This document shows, one piece after another, positions 33,019 through 41,997 of a stretch of DNA of 64,000 nucleotides. The notes beneath the pieces are model-generated. The model did not search any database and was not told the origin of the DNA. It saw nothing but the letters and a program-made list of their open reading frames with translations. Origin of the DNA: CAYNFH01 sp964396385. Its GTDB lineage: Bacteria; Armatimonadota; Chthonomonadetes; Chthonomonadales; CAJBBX01. Made by a program: the position numbers and the translations under genes. Position 1 is the stretch's first letter. Every line of letters starts with the position of its first letter. The stretch lies in assembly GCA_964396385.1 (NCBI GenBank), contig CAYNFH010000003.1, positions 13,946 through 77,945 of the forward strand, written 5' to 3'.

Positions 33019-33599
33019 CCGTAGAACCCGTAACCCTCGAAGGGCAGCACGTCCGACTGGAGCCCCTGGCAATGCAGCACCTGGAGGGGCTCTGCGCCGT
33101 AGGACTCGACCCGAGCATCTGGACGTGGATGCCCGCCAACCCGCGCACGCCGGATGAGATGCGGGAGGTGGTTGCCGCGGCCCTGCGGGACCAGTCGGCC
33201 GGGGTCGCCCTCCCGTTTGCCACCATTGACCGAGCGACGGACCGGGTGGTCGGAAGCACGCGCTACCTGGCCATCACCCCCGAGCACCGGCGTGTGGAGA
33301 TCGGTTGGACCTGGATCGCCCCGGCCTGGCAGCGCACGGCCATCAACACGGAGGCCAAGTACCTGATGCTCCGGCACGCCTTTGAAAAGCTGGAGTGCGT
33401 GCGGGTGGAGCTGAAGACGGACCGGCTGAACGAGCGGTCCCGGGCGGCTATCCAGCGCATCGGCGCACAGGAGGAAGGCACGCTCCGCAGCCACATGCTG
33501 ATGCCCGGCGGCCGGCTTCGAGATACCGTATACTACAGCATCCTGGCGCCGGAATGGCCCGGCGTGAAGGCGGAGCTGGAGAGAAAGCTGAGGATGTAA
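33015..33599 (+). CDS. GNAT acetyltransferase (RimJ/RimL-like)
   Basis: A 194-residue N-acetyltransferase. VEPVTLEGQHVRLEPLAMQH opens the fold. TRYLAITPEHRRVEIGWTWI and the acetyl-CoA region WQRTAINTEAKYLMLRHAFE follow, then VELKTDRLNERSRAAIQRIG typical of ribosomal-protein-type acetyltransferases, ending YYSILAPEWPGVKAEL. It transfers an acetyl group from acetyl-CoA to an amine on a protein or small molecule. GTG 33015 overlaps the stop of the DUF1573 gene (GTGA), giving tight coupling. It is the last gene of this operon; strong hairpins follow. Confidence 0.9.
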   Translation: MTVEPVTLEGQHVRLEPLAMQHLEGLCAVGLDPSIWTWMPANPRTPDEMREVVAAALRDQSAGVALPFATIDRATDRVVGSTRYLAITPEHRRVEIGWTWIAPAWQRTAINTEAKYLMLRHAFEKLECVRVELKTDRLNERSRAAIQRIGAQEEGTLRSHMLMPGGRLRDTVYYSILAPEWPGVKAELERKLRM

Positions 33600-33603
33600 A
33601 TTG

Positions 33604-33657
33604 ATAAATGGGTAAATGAGTGTACCTGGCGAGATCCCGGCGTACACTCATTTACCC
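33604..33657. terminator. 16-bp perfect stem made of TAAATG-type repeats
   Basis: GGGTAAATGAGTGTAC (33610-33625) pairs perfectly with its complement at 33642-33657 across a 16-base loop, starting five bases after the acetyltransferase stop. The left side begins as a TAAATGGG tandem repeat. Likely terminator. Confidence 0.7.
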
Positions 33658-33703
33658 GTCTACTGCCCCACAGCAGGCGGCAAAAGCGCTGACCCAGACG
33701 CCT

Positions 33704-33738
33704 GAAGGGCCGGCTGCAAATCAGGCAGCCGGCCCTTC
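33704..33738. terminator. 14-bp perfect stem-loop between convergent genes
   Basis: GAAGGGCCGGCTGC and GCAGCCGGCCCTTC flank a seven-base loop AAATCAG. It lies between the acetyltransferase and the FmdB gene that end towards each other, and probably works in both directions. Confidence 0.75.
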
Positions 33739-33786
33739 AATCTGTTGAGTGTTACCCCACTACGTGGAGCAGTTTCCGCGTACGCC

Positions 33787-34083
33787 TCAGGTGGCCGGCG
33801 CAGCGCTGGCTTCGCTCTTAGTCTCCGTTTTGGACTCCGTCTTGGTCTCGGACTTCGTCTCCGCCTTCGTTTCCGCGGGCTTATCGGCATCCGCCTTCTT
33901 GCCGGAGCGCCCGTAGTCGTTCACGTGGAAGCCCGGCCCCTTGAAGACGATTCCCACCGGGTAGAGCAGCCGGCGCAGCTCGCCGCCACAGCCCTCATGG
34001 ATGGAGAGCGGATCCTCCGTGATGCGCTGAAACACCTCAAACTGCTCGTTGCACTTCGTACACTCGTAACCGTACGTAGGCAA
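33787..34083 (-). CDS. FmdB-family zinc-ribbon protein
   Basis: A 98-residue protein. MPTYGYECTKCNEQFEVFQR is the FmdB/CxxC-CxxC ribbon start. The second metal knuckle reads IHEGCGGELRRLL, with a single Cys, and a His replacing the usual first Cys. GIVFKGPGFHVNDYG follows, also typical. The C-terminal 35 residues are a Lys/Glu/Thr repeat tail (ETKSETKTESKTETK). The family is small and possibly regulatory. The start is TTG 34083 after GAGGTGAGG. It lies 45 bases after the SARP regulator, both leftward. Confidence 0.88.
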   Translation of the reverse strand: MPTYGYECTKCNEQFEVFQRITEDPLSIHEGCGGELRRLLYPVGIVFKGPGFHVNDYGRSGKKADADKPAETKAETKSETKTESKTETKSEASAAPAT

Positions 34084-34127
34084 TGCCCCTCACCTCGCTG
34101 TACAAGATTTCAACCGTATCTATTATA

Positions 34128-37118
34128 TCACGGGTGGGTGCGGCCCATACCGAGCGCGGACAATAAGCGCGTGACGTCGGCCACTTCGCGCTTCATACCG
34201 AGCTCCTGGAAGACCGAAACCGCCTCAGAATATAACTTGTGCGCGGATGTCAAGTCGTCCTGGCCTGCAGCCACCCTTCCCAGGTCGCGCAAGCAGGTCG
34301 CTTCACTCTTGCGGCTGCCAATGCGCCGGCTGATCTGCAGCGCCGTTTCCAGCGCCTGCCGCGCAGAGGCGTACTCCTTCTGTTCGCCCAAGACCCGGCC
34401 CAGCAACTCCAGATTCCATGCGATGCCTGCCTGATCGCCCAGCTCCACATACAGGTCTCGCGCCTCCTCCAGAGCGGAGCGCGCATTGGCATAGTTGCGC
34501 TCCCGAATGGCGACCAATCCCAGGCTGTTTAAGGACCACGCCTGGCCGGCCAGATTGCTATAGTCGCGGTAAATGGCCAGAGTGCGCAGGAAGGATGAGC
34601 GCGCCTTTTCTTCGTCAGCCTCTTCCAGGTAGGTGTATCCCAAGCAGCCCAGATTCCACGCCTCGTTCATCGCGTCGCCGCGCTTGCGGTGCAGCTTCAG
34701 CGCCTCCTCCATCAGTTCCCGTCCCAGGGCCACCTGCCCCTGCTCCCGGGCCACATAGCCAAGCCGGCCCAGCGCCTCTGCCTCACCACGGCTATTGCCC
34801 AACTTACGGAAGAGCTCCACGGCCTGCTGCAGGCTCTTGCGCGCCTCTTCGTATCGGCCCTGGTTGGACACAACATCTCCGAGCCACAACAGCGCCTCCG
34901 CCTCCCCGTCAGCGCAGCCTGACTCCCGCGCAAGCGCGAGCGCCATCTGACAGTGGGTCGCGGCATCCTCGAAGTCGCCCTGGCATTGGGCCAGACCACC
35001 CAGTCCGCAGAGGGCGGCGATTCGTACGGCCGGTGGGGCTTGGGTTCCGGAGCGAGAAAGCGCTCGGCCGAGCCGGTCACGCCCCTCCCTTACGTGGCCG
35101 CGAAGCCACCAGAACCGATAGAGACTGGAAGCGAGCCACAGTCCCCACTCGGCCTCTGTTCCGTCCTGTTCGGCCCAGCTCAGGGCGGTCCGAAGGTTGT
35201 CATGCTCCTCCTCTAGCCGGTTGAGCCACTCTTGCTGCTTAGGTCCCATGATCTCGGCGGCGGCACGCTCTCCCACGCTCAAGAAGTAGGCGGCATGATT
35301 CCGCGGAATTCCCTCCGCTTCCGTGGGATCGGCTATGAGTTTGGCCCTGGCGTACTGACGGATGGTGTCCAGCAGCCGGTAGCGTGGCGCTCCGCCGTGA
35401 AGGTCGTAGACAACGAGGGACCTGTCGACGAGCGAGGTGAGTACGTCCTCCGTCTCCGGTACCTCCGTCACTTCACGTACGGCCTGCAGGTCCGCGCCTC
35501 CGGAGAACACGCACAGACGCCTTAGAAGCCGCTGCTCCTCAGCGGTGAGCTGATCGTAGGACCAGTCGATGAGCGCCTCCAGCGATTGGTGGCGCGGCAT
35601 GGCGGAGCGGCTTCCGCCGCGCAGCAGCCTGAACCGGTCACTCAGACCCGCGTGGATGGCTTCGACTGAAAGGGCCCGTATGCGCGCCGCCGCAAGCTCT
35701 ATGGCGAGCGGGATCCCGTCGAGCTGCCGGCAGATGTCCGCCACGACCTCCGCGTTAGCGCCGGTCAGCCGCCAATCCGGCTGGACGCGTCGCGCCAGCT
35801 CAACAAAGAGGCTCACAGCCGGGTACTCCTGAATCACCGCCAGCCAATCCTTGTCTTGCGCTGTTCGAGGTGGCCGGCGTTTTTGTCCGATGGCGACAAA
35901 CGGACATGGCAGGCCGGGAACGCGCCACGTGACCTCGCCGGTGACCCGGAGCGGCTCCCGGCTCGTGGCGAGGATTCGTACCTCCTGGCCGCAGCCCAAC
36001 AGATCAGACACGACGTTGGCGCAGTCCTGCAGCAGGTGCTCGCAGTTGTCCAGGACAATCAGCAGTCGCCTGGTTGAAAGAAACTCCTTCAAACTCTCCA
36101 GCGGAGACCTGTTGGGCTGCTCCGCTACCCCAAGAGTCCTCGCGATAACCGGCACAATGAGAGCAGCATCTGCGAGCCCGGAGAGGTCCACGAACCAGGC
36201 GCCGTGCGTGTAAGCGGTGGCTGCCGTCTGAGCGGCGGCAATGGCCAGCCGGGTCTTGCCAATCCCGCCTGTACCGCACAAGGTGACCAGGCGCGCGGAG
36301 GAGATGCTGGCGACGATGTCCTTGACGGCCAATTCACGGCCGACCAGACCGGTAAGTGGGTGCGGAAGTCGACCAGAGACCGCCGCGGAAAGCCGTGTGA
36401 GGGCAGGCACAGATTGGCGGTGCTTGAGACGTTCGTAAAGCGCGGCCGTCGCCGGGTCCGGAGCGGCATTCAGCTCCCGGTAGAGATAGAGACGAAAGTC
36501 CCGGTATACCTGCGCCAGTGCGGCGTGCTCACTACGCTCCGCCAGCAGCTCCATCAGGGTGCGGAGCGCCGTCTCCCGGAGCGGGTCCACAGCCATTACA
36601 CGCCGCAGGTACCCCGTAGCCGCCGAGGTGTCGCCCTGCGCTGCCTCGTCGGCAGCAAGCCGCTCCAGGGCGGCGACATAGGCCTGGGCGCGCAACTCAC
36701 GCTCCGGGGTCACCCAGTCCGCGCCGAGGCCGGCCAGCAGCTCGCCGCGATAGATCTCGACCGCGCGATGAAGTGCCGGAGGATCGCTTCGGCTCACAAG
36801 ACAGTCGAACTCTGTCACGTCGATCCACGCGCCGGAGGTTTCCAGGCGGATGCCGCGGATGGTGGGGGAGGATAACCGCGTGGCCTCCTCGCCAAGCGCG
36901 TCGCGCAGGTCGGTGAGATTGCGCCGGAGGTTATAGCGAGACTGATCTGGGCGGCTGTCCGGCCAGAGCGTCTCGGCTAGCCATTCCCGGTCCAGTACCT
37001 GGCCGCCGCGCAGGGCCAGGAGCGCCAGCAACTCCTGGCCCGCGCGCGAGCGCAGTGCGCCCATCGGGGCGCCATCAACCTGGACGTCGACCGGACCGAA
37101 GAGACGTATCTCAAGGGA
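34128..37118 (-). CDS. SARP-type regulator: BTAD, NB-ARC ATPase and TPR domains
   Basis: A 996-residue AfsR-like transcriptional regulator. Residues 1-95 are the winged-helix OmpR-like DNA-binding part (LEIRLFGPVDVQVDGAPMGA, LAETLWPDSRPDQSRYNLRR). Residues about 95-245 are the bacterial transcriptional-activation domain. The NB-ARC ATPase follows, with Walker A GTGGIGKTRLAI around 280-290 and LLIVLDNCEHLL as Walker B. The C-terminal 400 residues are tetratricopeptide repeats (for example ALGRLGYVAREQGQVALGRE). Such proteins oligomerise with ATP to activate biosynthetic or stress genes. No obvious target gene cluster is adjacent; the next genes leftward are FmdB and rightward the stalk-domain gene. 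Confidence 0.9.
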   Translation of the reverse strand, partial: SLEIRLFGPVDVQVDGAPMGALRSRAGQELLALLALRGGQVLDREWLAETLWPDSRPDQSRYNLRRNLTDLRDALGEEATRLSSPTIRGIRLETSGAWIDVTEFDCLVSRSDPPALHRAVEIYRGELLAGLGADWVTPERELRAQAYVAALERLAADEAAQGDTSAATGYLRRVMAVDPLRETALRTLMELLAERSEHAALAQVYRDFRLYLYRELNAAPDPATAALYERLKHRQSVPALTRLSAAVSGRLPHPLTGLVGRELAVKDIVASISSARLVTLCGTGGIGKTRLAIAAAQTAATAYTHGAWFVDLSGLADAALIVPVIARTLGVAEQPNRSPLESLKEFLSTRRLLIVLDNCEHLLQDCANVVSDLLGCGQEVRILATSREPLRVTGEVTWRVPGLPCPFVAIGQKRRPPRTAQDKDWLAVIQEYPAVSLFVELARRVQPDWRLTGANAEVVADICRQLDGIPLAIELAAARIRALSVEAIHAGLSDRFRLLRGGSRSAMPRHQSLEALIDWSYDQLTAEEQRLLRRLCVFSGGADLQAVREVTEVPETEDVLTSLVDRSLVVYDLHGGAPRYRLLDTIRQYARAKLIADPTEAEGIPRNHAAYFLSVGERAAAEIMGPKQQEWLNRLEEEHDNLRTALSWAEQDGTEAEWGLWLASSLYRFWWLRGHVREGRDRLGRALSRSGTQAPPAVRIAALCGLGGLAQCQGDFEDAATHCQMALALARESGCADGEAEALLWLGDVVSNQGRYEEARKSLQQAVELFRKLGNSRGEAEALGRLGYVAREQGQVALGRELMEEALKLHRKRGDAMNEAWNLGCLGYTYLEEADEEKARSSFLRTLAIYRDYSNLAGQAWSLNSLGLVAIRERNYANARSALEEARDLYVELGDQAGIAWNLELLGRVLGEQKEYASARQALETALQISRRIGSRKSEATCLRDLGRVAAGQDDLTSAHKLYSEAVSVFQELGMKREVADVTRLLSALGMGRTHP

Positions 37119-37372
37119 CATTTCAAGATGAACCAGACGCACAATAGATGCGCCCTCGGTCCCGTGAGACGGCAGTGGTGGATGATGGTACCGAAGGGGC
37201 GGAACGTCCTCGGCAGCAACGGGCGTGTCACGACCGCAGCATTATACGCCGTGTCTGTTCTCTTGATGTCTCCTTAACTCCTCCGTATTAGAACCAGGCG
37301 TGTGTACGGGTTGGACGTACGGACCCTGCCTCCGGCCGAGCTACAATTCCGGTCCAGCTACTCTGGGCTCGG

Positions 37373-38116
37373 TCATGGCTGTACAGTGAGGCCACCAAGG
37401 TTGACGCGGACGTCCGCCTTGTGCTCGAAGTCGCCGTTGGCGACAAGCGTGAAGACAAGGTCCTGGAGGGTCTTGCCCACCGGGATTGCAAAGAGGATTG
37501 GGAAGTCAACCTTGGAACCCGGGATTAGAAACTTCGTCTGAACGGGCGCGCCAGCAAAGTCGTAACCTACGGGGCGGAATGCCTCGCCGTCGGTATCCGC
37601 GATGGCATTATGGACATCCGAGCCGACCCACAGGCGGGAGTCCATTTTACGGCCGTTTACCACGTGGCAGTCGACCAGAATGAGCCCGTAGCCTCTCTTC
37701 GGCGTGACCACCATCGTGTCTCGTTGAACGGACACGGCATCCTCGTCGGCCAAGGTCACGTCGGGAGTCCGCATCGTGTAGCTTTCCACCTCCTTGACGC
37801 TCAGCACGGAGAACCTCCACCGGCCGTCGAAGAGCAGGTCGCCAATCTTGCCCCGAAGGCCCTCAACCGGATTGGCGCCGCCGGCGAGCTTCATCTCGAG
37901 GCCATCTGAGCGAGTTTCTACAACCATCTGAAGCGCTCGTGCCACATCGGCAACAGGAACATAGGCCTGGCCTCCGATGGTCCGCAAGCGCGCAGATGCC
38001 ACCTTTCCATTGATGATAAGCCGTGTCCCCACACCTAAAGCGAAGGCGTAAGAGCCACAGCATGTGACTGCTCCTAAGATCAGCCAGCAGTGCGGCCGTT
38101 TGATTTGAATAGTCAA
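37373..38116 (-). CDS. secreted stalk-domain protein (copper amine oxidase N-terminal type)
   Basis: A 247-residue exported protein. The hydrophobic start LILGAVTCCGSYAFALG leads into a stalk domain (TRLIINGKVASARLRTIGGQ, then AYVPVADVARAL) of the copper amine oxidase N-terminal type. The second half, from about residue 100, is beta-rich (GYGLILVDCHVVNGRKMDSR, KFLIPGSKVDFPILFAIPVG) and resembles DUF4352-like sandwich domains. It is probably an envelope-anchored binding protein. It lies 30 bases after the degenerate caspase gene in the same direction and is likely the last gene of that operon. Confidence 0.78.
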   Translation of the reverse strand: MTIQIKRPHCWLILGAVTCCGSYAFALGVGTRLIINGKVASARLRTIGGQAYVPVADVARALQMVVETRSDGLEMKLAGGANPVEGLRGKIGDLLFDGRWRFSVLSVKEVESYTMRTPDVTLADEDAVSVQRDTMVVTPKRGYGLILVDCHVVNGRKMDSRLWVGSDVHNAIADTDGEAFRPVGYDFAGAPVQTKFLIPGSKVDFPILFAIPVGKTLQDLVFTLVANGDFEHKADVRVNLGGLTVQP

Positions 38117-38146
38117 CTTCTATCTCCTTGAATGCATGCTCGACGC

Positions 38147-39901
38147 CTATTCCGATACTTCGTATGTGAATGTCCGCGCGCTCCACCGCGCGGTCCCGAT
38201 TCGGATCGCCTTCAGCAGAGCCTGAAGGTGGGCTAACTCCGTCTTAGAGTAACGCGGGTCCACGGCGCCGGAGCCGCTGACCCAACCTGCCCCCACGGTA
38301 GGCTCCAGGGGCGGGAGCTGGTCCACCGACACCAGAATGGCGCGAACCAGTGTGTGACCCAGTGGCGTCGCGCCGTTTACCTCAAACTCCTGGCGGGGCA
38401 GTCTGCTCTTTCCCGGGGGGAGCACGTTGCGGGGTTCGGCCGGCGCAGGCCAGACGAGCTGGACCACACCATCAGCGTCGTCCTGATCCAGCAGGTACAG
38501 GTAGCCTCCGGTCGGCGTGTCCACCTGCACGTGGAACAGCTCCCCACGCCGGTATCGGGGCTGTTCCGGGGCGATGCTCCAATCCACCGGCAGCGTACCG
38601 CTTCCGCTCGCCGCCATCCGGAACAGTCGGAGCACATACGCCTGGCGCCGCAAGTAGTCCGCCAATCCCGCGCTCATGAGCGACGGTACATCCGTGCCGG
38701 AGTACTCCGCCTTGCGGAACTCATCCACTTCATCACCGGCTACCCGCGCATGCCATACGCGGCCGACGCGGCTGAGGGAGATGATGCGGTCGGGCCGGTC
38801 CCCGTACTGCGGCACGAGCGCAGCCTCCGGCAGCCGCTTCGACAAGAATGTCTGCCAGGCGGGGCCGGCCTGCGCCAGGAGCTTTTTGCGCTCGGCGTCC
38901 TCCCTTCCGGGAGGGGCATCGAGCCCTACCCGCAGCGTCTGCTCCTTGCGCCGGAGGGCGTCCACCATGCCGGCCGCTTGTGCCGCGACCGGTGGGGGCG
39001 GCGGAGGCGGTGGACCGGAGAGCATCGGGGATCCGGAGCTTAGCAATGGCCTATCGAAGAGCTGCGTGAGCCCGGGGCGGTCCGGATAGGGCCGCAGGCC
39101 CGGCATGTAGCCCGGCCGGCTCGCGAACCGCTTCCGGACCTCCTCCAGCAGGGAGCGGTAGGTGGGCGCCTGCTTCTGCACGAGGGCGGTCATAGCGACG
39201 TTGCTCAACTCGTCCGAAAATGCGCCGGCCCAGGTGTTGGAGCTGAAGTCCACGCGCCACTCGTACGCACTGCCTTCGCTTCCGCAGGCGGCGAGCAGAA
39301 TGCCCGGTCCGCGGTAGAGCTGCTTGCGGGGAACACCGGGACGGGAGACGCAGCGGGGAACGTTCTTGTAGTACCGGTCCTCCCCGCGGAGGGGCGGCCG
39401 GACGTAGCAGGTGTCCAGGACGATCACCGGTGTCGCTTTGCTTCGGACGACCTGTTGCGCCCAGACCTCCACGGCCGACATCCGGACGTCTCGCGCGGCG
39501 CTCTTGGGCTGGCCGTCATAGGGAACCAGCGTGGGCTCCATCTCCTTTGTGGCTCGCGGCGCGGAGGCGGGGGGAGCGATGGAGCCCCGGCCGCTGAAAT
39601 AGAACAGGATCTCATCGCCCTCTCGGGCCGAGTCCGCCAGCGCCTGGAGGCCCTTCCGGATGGCCGCGCCGGTCGCCGCGGATCCACGCAGCTCCTGGAC
39701 GGCGCAGTGGCCGTACTCCAGCACGGCTCGCATCTGCTTGAGGTCCGTCGCGGCCCCGTGAAGCTGGTCGTAAGAGTCGTGGATGAAGGGATAGGTGTCC
39801 AGGCCCACCAGCAGCGCACGGCTCGCGGCGTGTGTCTGCCGCGCCGCGAGCAGTATCGCCGCGGCCAGAACGGCGCGCCGGACGGCGAGCAGCCGGCTCA
39901 T
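38147..39901 (-). CDS. secreted caspase-like protein with lost catalytic His, plus DUF4384
   Basis: A 584-residue exported protein. The signal peptide is VLAAAILLAARQTHAAS. The caspase-hemoglobinase fold begins at RALLVGLDTYPF. The catalytic His strand reads LFYFSGRGSI, with Arg at position 105 where peptidases have His. The Cys strand is VIVLDTCYV with C165 kept. The C-terminal half contains a DUF4384-like domain (RYRRGELFHVQVDTPTGGYL, then YLLDQDDADGVVQLVWP). It is probably a non-catalytic pseudo-caspase that binds substrate or partner. Its ATG overlaps the stop of the NlpC gene by four bases, so it belongs to a tight operon with that protein and the intact caspase-like protein. Confidence 0.82.
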   Translation of the reverse strand: MSRLLAVRRAVLAAAILLAARQTHAASRALLVGLDTYPFIHDSYDQLHGAATDLKQMRAVLEYGHCAVQELRGSAATGAAIRKGLQALADSAREGDEILFYFSGRGSIAPPASAPRATKEMEPTLVPYDGQPKSAARDVRMSAVEVWAQQVVRSKATPVIVLDTCYVRPPLRGEDRYYKNVPRCVSRPGVPRKQLYRGPGILLAACGSEGSAYEWRVDFSSNTWAGAFSDELSNVAMTALVQKQAPTYRSLLEEVRKRFASRPGYMPGLRPYPDRPGLTQLFDRPLLSSGSPMLSGPPPPPPPPVAAQAAGMVDALRRKEQTLRVGLDAPPGREDAERKKLLAQAGPAWQTFLSKRLPEAALVPQYGDRPDRIISLSRVGRVWHARVAGDEVDEFRKAEYSGTDVPSLMSAGLADYLRRQAYVLRLFRMAASGSGTLPVDWSIAPEQPRYRRGELFHVQVDTPTGGYLYLLDQDDADGVVQLVWPAPAEPRNVLPPGKSRLPRQEFEVNGATPLGHTLVRAILVSVDQLPPLEPTVGAGWVSGSGAVDPRYSKTELAHLQALLKAIRIGTARWSARTFTYEVSE

Positions 39902-41997
39902 CGAGCGACCCCCCGTCGATCGACTTCAATGTTCGCCAGCGCTGTATGGCGGAGGTGATCTCCCCGCACCGCGAAGCGGTAGAGCCGCCACAGGCTGCTG
40001 TTCACCAGATCGCTGACGGTCACGCCGCGCGTACTGCACGCATGGACCACGGCGTGCTCCATGTTGCCGAAGCGGGGGTCCCGCAGCCGCCCCACGTAGA
40101 TGCCGGTGTGGTGGTTCCCGTCGTACAGCCGGTAAGGGTTGTTCTGGAAGATGAGCCGGTCTCCCGGCTGGAGCGCGTCCAGGCTGGGGGGCGGTCCCAG
40201 GGAGACGGCGCGGCCGAAGATCTCCGCTGGACCGCTCTTCCAGTGGACCACCGCACCGTAGTCCTCCATGTTATGGACCGGCGGCGAGGGCACGGGCAGA
40301 CGTGCGCGCGCATAAACGGCGGCGACGAAGTGAGAGCAGTCGATGCCGCGGTTGAGGTCCGTGCCGCCCCAGCTATAGGGCGTGCCGATGTACTTCAGGC
40401 CCTCACGCGCCGCCATTATGCCTCCCGTCAGCGGGGGAGCGGAGGAAGGCGCGGTGGGGAACGTCGCCAGGTCCAGGCCCGACGCCCTGACATAACCCGT
40501 TATCTCGCCCGCGGTAACGCGGACCAACCCGGCTCCTGGCACCTTGCCGACCACCAGCACCAGCGAGTTCTTGGGCAGGGTGGTAAGCACCGGCGCACCC
40601 CTGCCGGTATGCTGGCGGATCTCCAGGGCAGTCCGCGCTTTGCCTACGGCCTCCAGCGGCTGCAGACTGTTGGGGCCGAGCGGCGGAGGCGGCGGAAATC
40701 GTACGGTGTTGGATGTCGGGAAGGGGCGCAGGAGGTTCACCACCTCCCCGGGCTCCAGCTCCGTGCCGGGCGGCAGCGCCGTGTTGGCGGCCAGGAACTG
40801 GGTAGCGGTGACGCGGCACCGTTTGGAGAGGGATGCGACCGTCTCACCCGGCTGGACCGCGTAGAGGCCGGTCACCTGGTAGCCCGCAGACTTGGGACGC
40901 GTGCCGTCCTCCTGAAGGCCGGCGATGACTACCACCGGAGCGCCGAGCGGCAGGCGGTCGTCCGGGCGGAGACCGTTCAGCGTCCTGAGCAGGCTAACCG
41001 GCATCCGCGCCGAGGCCGCGACCTCCTCCAGTCGCTGGCCCGGTTTCAACGCGATCGTCTCGAAGCGGATGGGCGAGGGGGTCACATGCTGGCGCAGTCC
41101 GACCACGTACCAGTCCCCTTCCTTAATCTCGCCGCGCCGGATGGCCGCGAGGGCGTCTCCGTCGGAAGGCTGAACTCTCGTGACAACCGCCGCATAGGAT
41201 CCGTATGTATGGCCCAGCGCACCGTAGAAGCTCGTCTCCGCTCGCACGGGGGACTGCGGACCGCCGGCCCGCGGCGTGGGCTTGTCCGTGGCGCGCGGGT
41301 GGGTGACTGGCGCCCCGAATGCGTTGGTCCCGAGCAGCGGGACCGGGATCCCTTCACTCAGGGTGTATATCTGCACGAAGGCCGGAACGGGGGGACGCAC
41401 CCAGAGCAGCAGTGTCTTGGCGGGAGGAGAGACACCCATCTCCGGGAGGAGCGAGAAGTCCGGGAGCGCGCTAGCCCCGCCGGCCAGACCCAGCTTCTGC
41501 CTCCAGTAGGCCGGTGTGAAGAGGGAGATCTGGGCGCCTCCCACCTCCATGCCGATCCCCAGTAGCCCTGCCAGGCTCTCCAGGCCCACCATCATCGTCT
41601 CGCCGTGTCCAGGCAGCGCCATCCTGCGGGGCGGGGCGGACAGGTACACCCGGCGTGTTGCTTCCCCCTCACGACCTGGACTCACCTCCGCGTAGCTGCC
41701 CGATTGGTCCGCCGCCGGAAGCTGGATGACGACCTTGCCGCCGACCAGGACTTTACAGAAGGTGGGGTCCGTCGCGTCCAGATTGGCTTGCCCGTGGGTG
41801 AGCACGCTCAGCGCGCGCTCCAGGGGCACGCGATAGTCGTTCAGCTCGATGGCGACCGGCCCAATGTCTACCGGCTGCTCATCCATCCGCACGACGATAT
41901 GGGGCAGCAGCCGGAGATCGGCGCGCGCGGAACGGAGCAGCGCGCCGGCCAGCGCCATGCTGCCGAGCAGGAGCGCAGCGCGATAGCCCGGTCTCAC
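39898..41997 (-). CDS. secreted NlpC/P60 peptidase with stalk and LysM domains
   Basis: A 699-residue exported protein. After the signal peptide (LLLGSMALAGALLRSARA) comes a stalk-type domain (VRMDEQPVDIGPVAIELNDY). Two LysM-like modules follow (IALKPGQRLEEVAASARMPV and YAVQPGETVASLSKRCRVTA), then an SH3-like domain (RQHTGRGAPVLTTLPKNSL). The C-terminal NlpC/P60 domain has C554 (NRGIDCSHFVAAVYARARL) and His in YDGNHHTGIYVG. It should cut peptide cross-links in peptidoglycan. It overlaps both flanking caspase-like genes by four bases each. This setting suggests controlled wall remodelling or lysis coordinated with the caspase-like proteins. Confidence 0.9.
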   Translation of the reverse strand: MRPGYRAALLLGSMALAGALLRSARADLRLLPHIVVRMDEQPVDIGPVAIELNDYRVPLERALSVLTHGQANLDATDPTFCKVLVGGKVVIQLPAADQSGSYAEVSPGREGEATRRVYLSAPPRRMALPGHGETMMVGLESLAGLLGIGMEVGGAQISLFTPAYWRQKLGLAGGASALPDFSLLPEMGVSPPAKTLLLWVRPPVPAFVQIYTLSEGIPVPLLGTNAFGAPVTHPRATDKPTPRAGGPQSPVRAETSFYGALGHTYGSYAAVVTRVQPSDGDALAAIRRGEIKEGDWYVVGLRQHVTPSPIRFETIALKPGQRLEEVAASARMPVSLLRTLNGLRPDDRLPLGAPVVVIAGLQEDGTRPKSAGYQVTGLYAVQPGETVASLSKRCRVTATQFLAANTALPPGTELEPGEVVNLLRPFPTSNTVRFPPPPPLGPNSLQPLEAVGKARTALEIRQHTGRGAPVLTTLPKNSLVLVVGKVPGAGLVRVTAGEITGYVRASGLDLATFPTAPSSAPPLTGGIMAAREGLKYIGTPYSWGGTDLNRGIDCSHFVAAVYARARLPVPSPPVHNMEDYGAVVHWKSGPAEIFGRAVSLGPPPSLDALQPGDRLIFQNNPYRLYDGNHHTGIYVGRLRDPRFGNMEHAVVHACSTRGVTVSDLVNSSLWRLYRFAVRGDHLRHTALANIEVDRRGVAR

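Noticed and set aside
33787..34083. Broken FmdB gene because one Cys is missing
   Set aside because: Frame and length are normal and a His stands at the place, which can still bind metal.
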